DNA of 64,000 nt, from NCBI GenBank assembly GCA_003952965.2, contig CM025856.1, forward strand, positions 20,006,406 to 20,070,405. Reading direction: 5' to 3'. The position numbers and the translations under genes are program-made. Numbering within the stretch: position 1 is the first letter of the stretch; the number at the start of each line of letters is the position of its first letter. Under the pieces are notes generated by a model. It was given only the letters and a program-made list of their open reading frames with translations. It was not told the DNA's origin and made no database searches. The stretch comes from Morella rubra. Taxonomy: Eukaryota; Streptophyta; Magnoliopsida; Fagales; Myricaceae. This document shows positions 11,284 through 22,150 of the stretch, piece by piece.

Positions 11284-11466
11284 CTGGCCACTTAAGTAAT
11301 GCAAGCAGTCGAAAAATCTTCTACCCGGATTCCCCTCTGTCTTGCTTGTCCTCAAGCGAGCCTTGATGCCGCAGAAGTAGAGATGTGCGGCTTCATCAAC
11401 CTCCACTTCCAATGACACCCCTTCCTGTCTTCCATTGCTAACAGAAGACGACGATGCACTTCTCAT
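11284..11466 (-). CDS. Exon 1 of the GRF zinc-finger gene
   Basis: ATG at 11466 opens MRSASSSSVSNGRQEG, a Ser-rich acidic leader. The first half of the zf-GRF domain follows (FCGIKARLRTSKT, then NPGRRFFDC) and ends LSGQ at the donor CAG|GTTAGC. About 60 bases upstream the plus strand begins the T/G-rich leader that runs into the Mutator-like end at 11983. Confidence 0.75.
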
Positions 11467-11834
11467 TGCCCCTTACTGTCTTCGTTTCTTAGAGATCAAC
11501 GACAAAGGAGGTTTTTTTTCTCCTTCACATATTTGGGGATTTGGAGAGTCTTTCGGGCTTAGGGTTCATCAAATGTTTCTATCTGATTTGAGGATTTTGG
11601 GATTACGGGTGTGACTGCAGATTTGGGGATTTCGGGCTTAGGGTTCATTGAATGGTTCTATTTTCAATTGGGATTTTGGGGGTTACGGGTGTGAAAAGGA
11701 GAATTTGGGGCTTGGGGCTTCGGAGGTTTCGAGGGGTTTTTTTGGAAATTTGGGAGGTGCAATGTCGTGGCTTTTCATTATATTTTTTGGAATTTTTTTT
11801 TACATGACCTGTAAATTTTCACGTGTAAGCCGTT

Positions 11835-11983
11835 AGCCACGTGTGCATTTCCATCCAATGAGTTGACGGCATGATCTATTTGGTAATGAGTCCTCACCCC
11901 AGTGATATTTTTAGAAAAAATCGAACCCTGAGGACCAAATTGGGAAAAGGTCAAACCCTAGGGACGTACGGAGTAATTTAGCC
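11835..11983 (-). mobile_element. Putative right end of a Mutator-like element carrying the GRF-finger gene
   Basis: Read inward from 11983 the sequence begins GGCTAAATTACTCCGTACGT, then CCCTAGGGTTTGACC and TTTGGTCCTCAGGG. It closely resembles the start GGCTAAATTGTACGTAGG of the clear Mutator MITE at 60701. Plant Mutator ends often start with G and read like this. The following 9 bases TACCAAATA would be the target duplication, but the other end lies left of the window, so this cannot be confirmed here. Confidence 0.45.
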
Positions 11984-13389
11984 TACCAAATATAATTCCG
12001 ACAATGAAAAAGATTGTTGTCCGATTACATGTAAGACCTACCATTACAGTAGAGTTTCAACAAAAAGGGAAGAAATGTGACTACAAGTCCCCACCCACTA
12101 ATATATCAACATGACCAATTGACAATTTGGAACCTACTTATATCCATGAGTGCAGATTAGATGTCTTTGTTAGTCACGACTAGTACACTAAGCCAGGGAC
12201 TATTGCAGCTCATACCAAACATGTAGCAGACAGTGCACCACCAATAGCAAAAGTTAGTGCATATTACAATTATTTCAACCTTCTAATGTACGTTGCTAAT
12301 GCACAATGTTCATGTTTTCAGACATCCAGGAAGAAAGAAGCTCGAGCTTAGGTCCTATATAGAGACCCCCTTGCTGTAGTAGAGCCCCAAACAATAGTAG
12401 AAACAGAGACATGTCACATTAAAAGTTCTACACAACCACCATCTGTGACCAGTAGGTTAAATAGCACGGGGATCGTTGCCCAAATAAGGATGTGAAGATC
12501 TGATAAGTTGCATGGGGGAGTGGGGTTGCAAGTGAGCAATAACAGCAGACTTGTAGTGATTGACCTAGCTGCTCTAGAATACGGACCAAGTGTTAGATGG
12601 TTTTGGGGGCAAACGATAAAGGACAGAAACCCCGATAGTAGATATTACTTGTAATTGATTGTGTTGGGAATATTGTTGCTGGCTGTTGTAGTGTTAGGGA
12701 TGTTGTCAGAGAAGTGTTGGGAATCTTTTTGTAGTGTTGGAACGATTTTTGTTGATGTTGGGATTTATTTTTGTTGGTGTTGGGACCATGTTGTTATTGC
12801 TTTTTGTTGGCTTTAGTGGTGATGGGTACATATTGTTAACTGTTTTGTGCTGTTTGGAAGATATTGTTGGCTATTGCATGGTGTTGGGATCATTTTGGAC
12901 ATCCACTATTTTGTTGTATTGCGAATATGATTCGGAGTATTTGTAATGACTCAATTGTAATGTCAGGTAATTGTAATGGCAGGTTTTTGTATTGACTTGT
13001 AATGGAATATGATTAGGTGCTTCATGACAATTTTTGGTCTACATACTGTCCATTTTTTCCTTTGCAATTGATTTCATGCATAGTTACAACCATTCATTTA
13101 GTTCCAACTATTGGCACAAAATGTTGGATAGGAAGCACAACTAGAAATTCATTGAACAAGTAATACACATTTTTACAATAATACAATATGACTACACAGT
13201 CACGAACTAAGTGACCAAAGAGACGACAAAAAGACACCATTTTGGTAACAATGTGCTTCAAAAGAAGAACTAAAGACTATACAACGTCTAATGGCTACAC
13301 GACATCTCATGCCTGTAACATGTGCCTAAATTAACTACACAGTCCAGAACTATATAGATGAACAACTAAAATTCTACCAAAAAGGCACA
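11984..13389. other. Remnant of a second convergent gene and its 3' spacer, no intact coding
   Basis: A splice-acceptor-like phrase at about 12320 (TTCATGTTTTCAG) precedes CATCCAGGAAGAAAGAAGC, which reads like the basic SRKK tail of the exon at 98-274. From about 12650 to 13020 the strand is T/G-rich with TTGTAATG phrases, like a plant 3' UTR. By layout this matches the 1-1184 region next to the first GRF gene. No open frame of interest remains, so the reading is inference. Confidence 0.35.
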
Positions 13390-14473
13390 AACTGAAAACC
13401 AATGCAGCCTTATAACCCATGATCTGGACATCGACCTTCTTTCTCTCCACCTAAATCTGTAGTCGATGTTGCGCATTTATGGTCTCAATTTTGGCTCGTT
13501 ATTCAGTAGTCATGACCTCAATGGCTAATCGTTATTGTGAAGCCATGGCATCGATCTTTTCTCGATATTATGCATTGATGGCTTCAATGTTCTTATTTTG
13601 CTGTAGGAGCTGTCCTGAAATGATTCCCAAGAAGTTTGTTCATCAAGTATCTATCCGTGTATTACTCGAAGTTGTCAAATAACCCTTATTCCATATGCAC
13701 ACATTTTAGGATCTCTCCATGAAAAATAACTGCAATGACCACCATCGTGCGATTCATTTACAATGTTAAACACCTAATAAACACATACTTAAAGTAGACT
13801 CAACCTTATTGAAAAATTTAATTGACTATAGAGATATTTTATTTAATAGAAATAAATTTTATAAGATTCACAACAACACAAAAATGACACTAAATGTCGG
13901 GGCAACAATAACTAACCTTACTTCACACAACCTAAGAAACATCTACCAAAATTTTCATCCGTAAAGACAGTGGTCGACATTGCTCTCAAGTCGTAAAAAC
14001 ATCTTGGGCCCTCTATAGAAGATCCACTTTGTTCATTTTCAGAGCTACCACTGGTGTATGATTCGAACATTTCAAAGGCTGAGACTAAGAAAAATAAAAT
14101 GACCCATTTCGTTCTAAAAATGAACTCAACAAGTGAAAAAGGAAACTACAAATAAAAAATACAATTAACAGTGCTTCACCTTTGAAGAATCTCTAGCTGA
14201 GAAATCGGCAAGCTTGAAGAGATGGGTGGAGTTCGGAGATGGAGGAGGAGGACATGGAGGTACTTCACCTTCACCTCTAAGAAGGACCTTGATGGGAGAG
14301 GTAGACCGATGCCTAGTGGGATGTGGGACTTCGACGAATGGAAAGGATGGGGAGGACTGGTTCGATGAAAAATTGAGATGTGAAATCTGAAATATCAAAG
14401 ACGCGAGGGTATTTGGGCAAGACAGGTGGGAGTGGAGCATGTGTAACGCACGTGATAGCGTATTTCGTGACAT
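13390..14473 (-). pseudogene. Second GRF-type zinc-finger gene, decayed
   Basis: Three exon-like pieces are visible on the minus strand. The first (ATG at 14473, to about 14178) encodes a Ser/Pro-rich leader. The second (about 14080-13910) encodes an acidic Ser-rich stretch and then CFYDLRAMSTTVFTDENFG followed by RCFLGC, a degenerate zf-GRF core (compare CxCGLRA.LRTS.T.NPGRRFFGC). The third (about 13640-13390) reads as a coiled coil (KNIEAINA, REKIDAMAS, RAKIETINAQHR) interrupted by several TAA/TAG codons that look like C-to-T changes in CAA/CAG. Finger and coiled-coil order match the gene at 1185-11466, and the strand is the same. Confidence 0.55.
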
Positions 14474-14606
14474 TTAAAGGGAATTTAAATGGGGGGCGAA
14501 CTTTGAAAATTTTTGAAACTTAAGAGACGTGAATCACAATTTTGATAGTTAGGGGGTTGCGTTTGCAATTAGTCCATAATTAAGGGGCGAACAATGACAT
14601 TACTCC
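14474..14606 (-). mobile_element. Putative Mutator-like terminal region beside the second GRF gene
   Basis: Read inward from 14606 the sequence begins GGAGTAATGTCATTGTTCGC, then CCCCTTAATTATGGAC and AAACGCAACCCCCTAAC. This G-start, TAATGTCATT, then CCCCTTAA style is typical of plant Mutator-like ends. It sits directly upstream of the second GRF start codon, as at 11835-11983. The opposite end was not found, so the boundary is tentative. Confidence 0.35.
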
Positions 14607-14638
14607 TATTACTTTATTATCCTTCACTGAGAAGGGCC

Positions 14639-15941
14639 TGTTGGCTTTTAGTCACAATCAATGTTTTGATGATAACAATAGAAGTAATTGAGATGTGAAG
14701 CAAAGCGGATCCAAAATGAGCACGAAGCGATCAAGCAACATCCCTTTTAATGGAAGTGCTCTTAAAGTGAAGACTCAAGATGCTAGGGTAATCTTTGTAA
14801 CTCTAAGACTTCATCTTTACAAGGATTTGAACCACACACTTGCATATTTCTTCAAAACTTGCATAAACTGTTTTACCTCTTGTTTTGAAGATTAAAAATG
14901 TTTTAAATGGTTTTAAAATATCCCAATTAAACTCTCAAACCTTTTATATACTTATGGGAAGTTAGTCTTTAAAATTGGGTATTTTAAGTTGGTCAAAATC
15001 GTGTTTTTAAAACAACCGGATCATGTGCTTAAGTTAAGGAGGTCGACCGGCTGGTGAAGCGGTCGACTGGTCTTCGACCGCTTGGTATAGCGATCGACCG
15101 TTATTTGAAAAGTGAAGAAAAGAGTCGTTCTGACCTCTGACATTATGACATTGGTAACGTAAACCTGCAGCGGTCGACGGCTCATGTAGCGTCGACCGGT
15201 TCATCGTGAGTTTTTACAGCTCGACTCCTAACGGCTATTTTTCTTATGAGGCCTATATAAAGCCATTCCTACGCCTTTTAAAAGTTGCTGAACGACCAAA
15301 ATCATTTTACTAAGGCTAAGAGTGATCAAAACCTTTCAATCCTTGTTCAAACATCATTCACACATAATCAACACTTTCACATCCTTGTTATTGTGTGAAG
15401 CCTAAGAGATAGAAATTTCTCATTGTAACATCTACTCCATCAAGGGAGTTTTAGTGGGCATTTTCGTTCATCCCTATACACTTTTAAGAGAGTGATTCTC
15501 TTGTTTCCTTTTGGTGAGGTTGTTCATCAAAAGAAGGAGTTTAGAGAGGTTTGTTCTCAAACTCGTTCTTGAGGCTTGAAGAGGTGTTTCTCAAGCTCAA
15601 GTGTAAGGAAACTTTCCCTTGGTTGAAGGGAGCATAGTGGAAAACCTCAAGGCTCGGTAAAGGAGCTTGAGGGGTGGATGTAGGCGGTTTGCCGAACCAC
15701 CTAAAAATCTTGTGTTTGCTTCTCTTCCCTTATCTCCTTATATTGTGCTACTAGTTTCTTATTCTAAGTTTTATTTCTCATATTTGAGTTGCAATATATA
15801 TTCTTGTGTTTAATCTTTTATTGCAATCATTTCTCTTTGTGAGACTTGTAGCTAGCAAACACTTCCTAAAGGGTGAGTTTCAAAAAAGTTTTGAAACCCA
15901 ATTCACCCCCCTCTTGGGTTGCCTTAATCCTAGGATTTATA
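14639..15941 (+). mobile_element. Old LTR, probably a solo LTR of a copia-type retrotransposon
   Basis: The segment starts TGTTGGCTTTTAGTCACAAT and contains GTTTTGATGATAACAA, a phrase common at the start of long plant copia LTRs. A TATA box (CTATATAAAGCC, about 15250) is at the expected place. Near the end is AATTCACCCCCCTCTTGGG, a signature of the last part of such LTRs. The flanks GGGCC and GGGCT nearly match as a 5-bp target duplication. No primer-binding site, gag or pol is adjacent, so it looks like a solo LTR about 1.3 kb long. Its imperfect ends suggest an old insertion. Confidence 0.6.
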
Positions 15942-16074
15942 GGGCTAGCACATCTCATATGACCTTGTTCGTAGCTGTAGTGACGGACTTAGAACTTAAG
16001 GTCAAAAGTCTAGTCTATTCGAAAGAGCCCTACTTCATTAGATTATTCATATTAATACCTAGCAACCTTGGCGA

Positions 16075-17066
16075 TAGGGTTGGGTAGCGATTTAAACAGG
16101 GCGGTTATGCCCCCAACCGCTATCGCCACCACCACCGCCAGTAGCGGTGGCTCTTTGGGCTAGATTTTCGATGGGCTTTTTGAGCCCAAAATGACTTTTG
16201 TTTTTTGGATTTTTTTTCCCATTTTTTGTAGCCGATTTTGAACCTATTTAGCCCATTCGTTTAGCCCCATTTGAGGCTATTCATCCCATTTTGTTTGGCT
16301 GTCTGTGGGGAAAAAATAGGGGCAAAAGAAGCACAAATAGCTTTAATGGATTTTGCAACCAATTTTTTAGTCTATTTTTTGTGCTAATTAATGTGTTCAT
16401 TTATGTCTAGTTTTTTAAGCCAAAATTGGGGTTGCTTTGCTACAAAATAAACTTACATAATAATTAATTGGAGAATAACCAAAATGCAACATAAGAGAAT
16501 TAGTAATTATTTGAGAATGTTGGCCACAATATGATTTCTATGGCCATATTAGATTATGATTATAGAAGTTTGCATCTTATGACCCTTTTCTTTTAGCAAT
16601 TCACAAACCTAATTTAGCAATCCAAAACCTAATACTTTATAACTATAAATTGTGTCCCACAACACATTTTTCAAGTTCACATAATCACAACATAAAGAAA
16701 GGTAAATATTAGAACTTACTTACCAAGTTACCATGATATTCACAACCTAAAGATTAAAAATTGAACAACACATATTCAAACAAACTAATGCAAGTAGTTG
16801 AAGCTCCTCTTTTTTATTTTATTTTTAAACTGTATTAAGCAAACGACTTCATTTCTGATTAATGGGAAACGGTCGTTGTTCTGAATTTTTTTTTTTTTTT
16901 TTTAAAAAAACCAGTGGTAGCTATGTCCCCACCCGTGATTGTGGGGACACTGCCACCGTTAAAATCCTCGAGATTTTCTGGAAATAATAACCTCCAACAG
17001 TAACCGCCCAGTACTGGTGGCAGTGGCAATTTCACCGCTCACCACCCGGTGAAATGCTCAGCCCTA
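16075..17066. mobile_element. Non-autonomous hAT-like element, 992 bp
   Basis: The left end reads TAGGGTTGGGTAGCG and the right end, reversed, TAGGGCTGAGCATTTC, similar to the TAGGGCTGGGCA ends of plant hAT (Ac-like) elements. Subterminal GGCGGTTA and ACCGCC motifs appear at both sides. The 8-bp flanks CTTGGCGA and CTTAGAGG match at five positions, so the target duplication is weak and aged. No transposase coding is left; the interior is T-rich with repeated TTTTTTGTAGCC/TTTTTAGTC phrases. Confidence 0.5.
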
Positions 17067-17249
17067 CTTAGAGGAGCAGTACTGAGCAAAATTTTTTAAG
17101 ATCTTAATCCCTTCCTTGACCTCTTTGGGGTTATCCTTCTTACTTCCTTAGCGATACCCATGCTTGCTATGACTTCAAAGAAGAATCTGGTCACCTTTCT
17201 GAAGCGATTGAACTCTAGATTTTTGTCCCTCTATTAAACTGTATGAATA

Positions 17250-17257
17250 TATAAATA
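17250..17257 (+). promoter_or_regulatory. Candidate TATA box for the first MIR hairpin
   Basis: TATAAATA lies about 245 bp upstream of the hairpin at 17476-17592, a normal distance for a plant pri-miRNA transcription start. The comparable position in the second copy has TATATAAAA at 21582-21590, about 455 bp upstream. Assignment is by position only. Confidence 0.35.
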
Positions 17258-17304
17258 AAGGAAAAAGGTGGTCCTATAATTAACATGCTATCCCCAAGTA
17301 GCAA

Positions 17305-19350
17305 GTACATATTTTCAGGTTTTTAGGTGGAAAATAAAGTGCAGCGTCCAGCCAAATATGATACTAGCTAGTAGAAACCATTTCTGAACGATGATCAAGC
17401 ATCATCTGCTAATGACGCTTCACTTCAGACTAGAGAGATATAGCGAGGATAACGTATACGTACACGTAAAGGTTTGCAAAGAAGCATACAAGAGTGATAT
17501 TGGTCCCGGCTCGTCTCTTATAACCTCTTGATGCTATGGTGTACAAGATGAGCCGGACCGATATCACGCCATGTCTACTTCTTCGAAGTGATTTCTTTGG
17601 GTTTGCTGCCCATGTTAGAAGAGTTGGAACGTCCTGCCCCCTATATATAGGACAATTAGTAATTAACTGCTTATGCTATAGTCGTGAAACTTTTGGCTCT
17701 TCTATATTTAAAAGAATAACAGTTAATACGGAAACAGCATATAATTAGCAAATATAGAAGATTTATCAGCACCAGGAGTTGGGAATCCCACTAGATATTG
17801 TTCATAAAAGCCCAAAGGAGGATTAATTCTTTTAGTCATGGAAAGCGAATTAATAGCAGAGAAAGCAAATTACACCACTAATGTCTTAAGAAATGCATTC
17901 TGCCGTTATTCAATCCACGAGTCAAACGTACAATTGCAATGCACAATCTAAACATTATTTAATTTTTTATGTTGCAAAATGTTACATCCTATGGAAAGAA
18001 GTTGGATATCATGGGTATCGTCGAATCATTTGTTATTGAATAGATCTCCAAAAGGCGAGTAAGATCTTCTCAAAGATTGGAATCTTACAGATTGACCAAA
18101 TCTACGTTGAGATTTTTCACTTTCTAGGAAGATCTCCACAAAAAAGCATAGAGTTCGACGTGTGGAACATATCCCTTTTTAACTTGAGAAGGTAATTTGA
18201 GGAGTGGCATTTTGTACATGATTCAATATTGGTGCATGCATGTGGCATTAATGAGAGCTCGTCACGTCAACTAGAATATCATTAGAACTGTGCATTATTT
18301 TCGTTGTCGTTTTCATGAGAAAAGAGCTTCGAATTAAATAACCAATAGAAGGGATCGAAGTATTGCTTAATATTCTCCCCTATCCCCTTTTTCTTTTCAC
18401 TGAACTGTTTAAGAATATGTAGTCTTTTGTCTCGATCGGTCGCGTTGTCGATTAAACTAGGTCCTCATGTCCTTCTCTTTTGTTTATTGTTCAGGACTTA
18501 ATTTTTGTAAGACAAAATTATTTTTACAGTCTTGGTATATTAACGTATATATAAAATTGTTGATGTGTCTATTTTGTTTTAATAGAAATTGTTATCTAAC
18601 ACACATTTATTAATCTATTAGATTTAAAGGCACGTGCATATATAGGATCTTGTCGGATTCCCAAATTCTTGAGGATATAGGTTAAGTCCCATATATGCAT
18701 ACATATCTGTGAGTGGATTGTCAAAGTATAACCCAGATGCTAAAGCAGTACGAATTAAATGTTTACTAGAAGAAACTATGTTTGTGAGTCTAGGAAATAG
18801 TGATTATAATTATGATTAATCAGCTCTTACTTAAATAATATAAAACTTTTTATCTCTGTCTCATTCTATAAATGAATTTGCACAAAACCTGTTTAGCTAC
18901 TCTCCATTTTGTTTAAACAATTATATGCAACTGTATTTCGGATGAAACCATTAAGTTTTGAGTAATAAGGGAAATCCATCGTATCTAATCTTTGTATATT
19001 GGGCTCAAACAGATCTGACCTAACTGAATAATATATTGATTGGGTTGGAAGCACAACCACAAACTTAAAAAACACTAGAATCGGCCCCGCAACTCGAGTA
19101 TTATTAATTAAGTTAAAGACTTACCTTGCATAGGATAAAATTCAAACTCTCAGTACTAATTCATTAAATATGGTAATGAAACCATTAACTATGAGAGTTG
19201 TTTAGTTGAAATTAGCTTTGAAGTCAATAATACATATTTCCGAAAGTAATATACAAGATAGATTTGTTTAAATTCTAATTATTAGCCATTGTTTCAAATT
19301 ACATAGCATAAATTTTTATAAACGAACTTTTATCCTGTTCATCTTCAAAT
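17305..19350 (+). repeat. Segmental duplication, copy 1 (carries a MIR gene)
   Basis: This segment aligns in order with 21755-24095. Shared landmarks include CCAAATATGAT near 17355 and 21814, the hairpin, GAGGATTAATTCTTTTAGTC near 17819 and 22406, TGCCGTTATTCA near 17901 and 22492, AGAATCTTA-type text, GTCTATT-TGTTTTAATAGAAA near 18566 and 23223, and TTTGCACAAAACAT/CCTG near 18879 and 23835. Divergence and indels are considerable, so the duplication is not recent. The offset is about 4.5 kb. Confidence 0.85.
17476..17592 (+). ncRNA. MIR171/MIR479-like microRNA precursor, copy 1
   Basis: A strong hairpin pairs arm 17494-17515 (core GATATTGGTCCCGGCTC) with arm 17547-17567 (GATGAGCCGGACCGATATCA plus C); the loop is about 31 bases. 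Below the duplex the stem continues with GAAGCATACA against TGTCTACTTC. The 3p arm matches the miR171 pattern TGAGCCG..CC.ATATCAC and the 5p arm the miR479 pattern GTGATATTGGT..CGGCTCATC. The 5p strand is 22 nt opposite 21 nt because of one bulged C, the geometry known to favour 22-nt miRNAs. miR171 relatives target HAM/SCL6 GRAS transcription factors; whether this variant does is unproven. G:U wobble in the top of the stem is tolerated. Confidence 0.8.
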
Positions 19351-19599
19351 ATTCGTTTGTAAATTTTTGACTTTACTGGAAAGGACAATATTATCTAATA
19401 CATGGACAATATTATACGGGAATGATCCCCATGGAGCCGAAGACCAGATTGCATATATACACTGAACCAATAAACATAATAAAATTTTGGTGTTTGCTAG
19501 TCATTCCAAAATTTTGGCCTAATAAAATAACTATAGAATAATTTCTCTTTCTCCTATTAAATCATTCCTTTCTCTTTTAATAAACATAAAAAAATTTAC

Positions 19600-20635
19600 T
19601 AAATTATTAAATGAGCCAAGTTCGAACACCATTTTTAGCTCAATTATTAAACAAGTCAAACTCAATTAAATTTGGCTCGACTTGATTTATAGTCGTGAAC
19701 AAAACTTGTATAAACTCAACTCGGCTCATTTGAACTCATCTAAAAGCTCGTATTATAAAAATACTTGTAAATAAAAAAATATATATCCATAAATATATTT
19801 GTATGCTTACAGTTGTATATATAACCTATAATATTTGTACCTATAAATAATACACTTGTATATATTGTATATCTTTTATTGTATATGTTTAGGTATACAC
19901 TATTACTTTACATTTAGTAATTAGTAACATTATATATCTACAGTGCCTATTTACTTTTGTTACATATCCTATGTATATGAATGTGTTATGGTTAAAATTA
20001 AATTTTTATGATATTATCATGTTAAGTTATGTTATAAAAAGAATATATGTATATGTCATTTTTGTATATATAAGCATAAAATTTACTTATGTTACAAAGT
20101 GTTCTCATTGATTATTTGTTTGACGTATGCTCATGACTTGGTAGAAAAATTACTGGCTTGTAGTATTTTTTGAATGCCTGATTGGTGGTAAGGGTGTTCT
20201 CATTACTATGTAATTATGATATTGATGTTTTGCAGGCTATATTTTTTTGTGAAAGCATGAATGTATAGAATGGAAAAACACCATATTATTTTCTAGTACA
20301 CTTCTATTGATTAGTACATATTATTGTTTATTTTACAATGCAGTAGATTATATCATTTAGTTATTACTGTTGTATGATCACAAATCAAAATTATGTATAG
20401 TAATTTCAAATCTTGAAAAAGTTTTCCCTAACTTTAAAAATACAAAACGAGCTCGAGCTTGAGCTAAACTTGTTTGTTTGTTTTGTGTCGAGCTCTAGCT
20501 CGTTTAAAATTTAACGAGCCGAGTTCAAACAAGACTTTTCGAGCCTTATTCGGCTCGAGCTCTTATATGTGTTAAACGAGCCGAATTCGAACATCCACTA
20601 CTCGGCTCATTTAAAGCTCTAATTGCGCCTAGTAA
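19600..20635. repeat. GCTCG-rich non-autonomous repeat, probably hAT-related
   Basis: Both flanks carry many copies of GAGCC/GGCTC and GAGCT/AGCTC phrases, such as ACGAGCTCGAGCTTGAGC (about 20448) and ACGAGCCGAGTTCAAAC (about 20512) on the right and AATTTGGCTCGACTTG (about 19669) and CTCGGCTCATTTGAACTC (about 19720) on the left. The middle is AT-rich and non-coding. This GCTCG phrase structure is characteristic of a widespread plant repeat family usually assigned to hAT elements. I could not fix its termini or a target duplication. Confidence 0.45.
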
Positions 20636-21754
20636 AAGGAAATTGCCCAACTGTACTTTGACCGTTGTAACGGCCGTGTACATAATTGTCTAACGAAATT
20701 GCCCCACTTTGTCCCTTTTTTGTTTTCCGTATATATGAAAGCACCTTAATTCTTCTCCTTCATTGCTGCTTGTGACACAATTAAAACTGAAAGGGAGAGA
20801 AAAAAAATAAAAAGGTTCCTGTAGCATTTTAACCTGTTAGGAGTAAGGAATGCCTTCACTGAAGTACGACTTACAGTGACCTCCCGCGAAGAGTTAGTTT
20901 TTTTCAAGACTAAATTGAATTATGTGTTTTCTTTCTGTCTAAGGTACTAAGCTAAGGCAGATGTATAACGAGTACTTGACTTACCGTTGTACATGTCATA
21001 AGATCGGTGCAACGCCGTTTAAGGGAAGCCTCGCTCAATAGCAAAACAAAAGAAGATTTAAGTGCTGTGCAACGAAGAAGTAATGCAAAAGGCAGTACCA
21101 ACTCATAACCAAGGGTAAACGCCACAGTACCACGTTGCACCTAAAAATATATATTTCAATTTGCAACTGCAAAGAAGATATAGAAATCAAACCATTAATT
21201 ACTCCAGGTGGAAGCAGTGCTAACACAGAATACAGAACAGTAGTACTCCGAGAAGCAGTACTAGGCCGCCAATCAACAGACAGGAAGAAATAGAAAGAAA
21301 GAAGAATAAACAAACTGTTCCAGTTGCACTGACAAAATATACTTTAGGGCATATTATCCAAGGTTCGTTGATTATTCGTATTATTGGTTTAACTTTTGAA
21401 TCATACTATTAAGGGAACTCAAAGGTATACTTTATGGCATATTATTCCTTTGCAATTTTTCCATTCTTCGTGTATCGGTGTATGCATGGGGTAAGATCCT
21501 GCATGCACTCTAGAATATTGTTGAGGCACTGATAGTTTTGCAATTGACTCTAGATCGTTGAAACAATATTCCACAGTACTGTATATAAAATTTGGATACG
21601 CGGGCGTCTTGTATACTTCCCAGGCTACAGGCCGGGAACGTATTAAACAAGCCTCATTGCGCTATACATAACAAAAACAAGAGCTCACACACCAAGGAAT
21701 TGCTTGCAACTTTTTACGCAACCTGCATGGGCACTAAGATAAACTGTAGAGTAC
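20636..21754. other. Intergenic DNA between the two MIR-bearing segments
   Basis: No gene is supported. The phrase ATACTTTAGGGCATATTAT near 21340 recurs as ATACTTTATGGCATATTATT near 21427, a short direct repeat. A TATA-like TATATAAAA at 21582-21590 may serve the downstream hairpin. Open frames here are short and lack recognisable motifs. Confidence 0.5.
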
Positions 21755-21864
21755 TTGACTAATTAATGACCTATTTTCAGATTTTGGCTTGAGAAGTTAC
21801 ATCATCCTGCATGCCAAATATGATGCTAGAAACCATTGCTGAATCATCCAATTTATATACATAC

Positions 21865-21866
<2 letters not shown>

Positions 21867-21899
<33 letters not shown>
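21867..21899. repeat. (GA)n microsatellite
   Basis: About 16 uninterrupted GA units, followed by three GCAGAGA repeats (21898-21920). It lies about 140 bp upstream of the second MIR hairpin and is absent from the first copy, so it arose after the duplication. As GA repeats are common in plant promoters and 5' leaders, it could lie in the primary transcript. Confidence 0.9.
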
Positions 21900-21900
<1 letters not shown>

Positions 21901-22037
21901 AGAGAGCAGAGAGCAGAGAGGTTAAGTCGCGAGAGGGACTTGCGAGCTACCATATTGATCAAGCATAGTCTGCTGATCAGATTAGGCTTCACTTCCCAGT
22001 AGATATATAGATATATAGAGAAGATAACGTACAGCTT

Positions 22038-22150
22038 TGCAAAGAAGCATACAAGAGTGATATTGGTCCCGGCTCATCTCTAATTACCTCTTGAAGCTAT
22101 GGTCTAGAAGATGAGCCCGACCGATATCACACCATGTCTACTTCTTCGGA
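22038..22150 (+). ncRNA. MIR171/MIR479-like microRNA precursor, copy 2
   Basis: Arms 22057-22078 (core GATATTGGTCCCGGCTCATC) and 22110-22130 (core ATGAGCCCGACCGATATCAC) pair, with a loop of about 31 bases and a lower stem GAAGCATACA against TGTCTACTTC. Compared with copy 1 the 5p arm ends CTCATC instead of CTCGTC, giving full pairing there, while the 3p arm has CCCGACC instead of CCGGACC, adding one C-C mismatch beside the bulge. Arms are better conserved between copies than the surrounding DNA, which fits selection on a microRNA. Confidence 0.8.

Larger units (their letters stand above)
1185..11466 (-). pseudogene. GRF-type zinc-finger / coiled-coil protein gene split by a CACTA insertion
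   Basis: Exon 1 (11466-11284) encodes 61 residues and exon 2 (starting AGG CAT TTG, then 1463-1185) about 93 residues, predicting a protein of about 154 residues. Across the junction runs a zf-GRF signature: FCG, KARLRTSKT, NPGRRFFDC, then CNFFEW. The first Cys of the usual CxCG is Tyr here. A heptad coiled coil follows (about residues 80-125), then a hydrophobic C-terminal stretch with Cys and aromatic residues. Small plant GRF-finger proteins with this finger, coiled-coil and membrane-like tail layout are a known multicopy family; the finger generally binds nucleic acid. The intron is 11283-10021 (GT at the donor, TTTGATTCCAG at the acceptor). The 8.55-kb CACTA element sits three bases after the acceptor, so the locus is presumably inactive. 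Confidence 0.75.

Noticed and set aside
16075-17066. GCGGTGG-rich ends considered as another CACTA element
   Set aside because: The termini read TAGGG and not CACTA, and there is no 3-bp duplication; hAT fits better.
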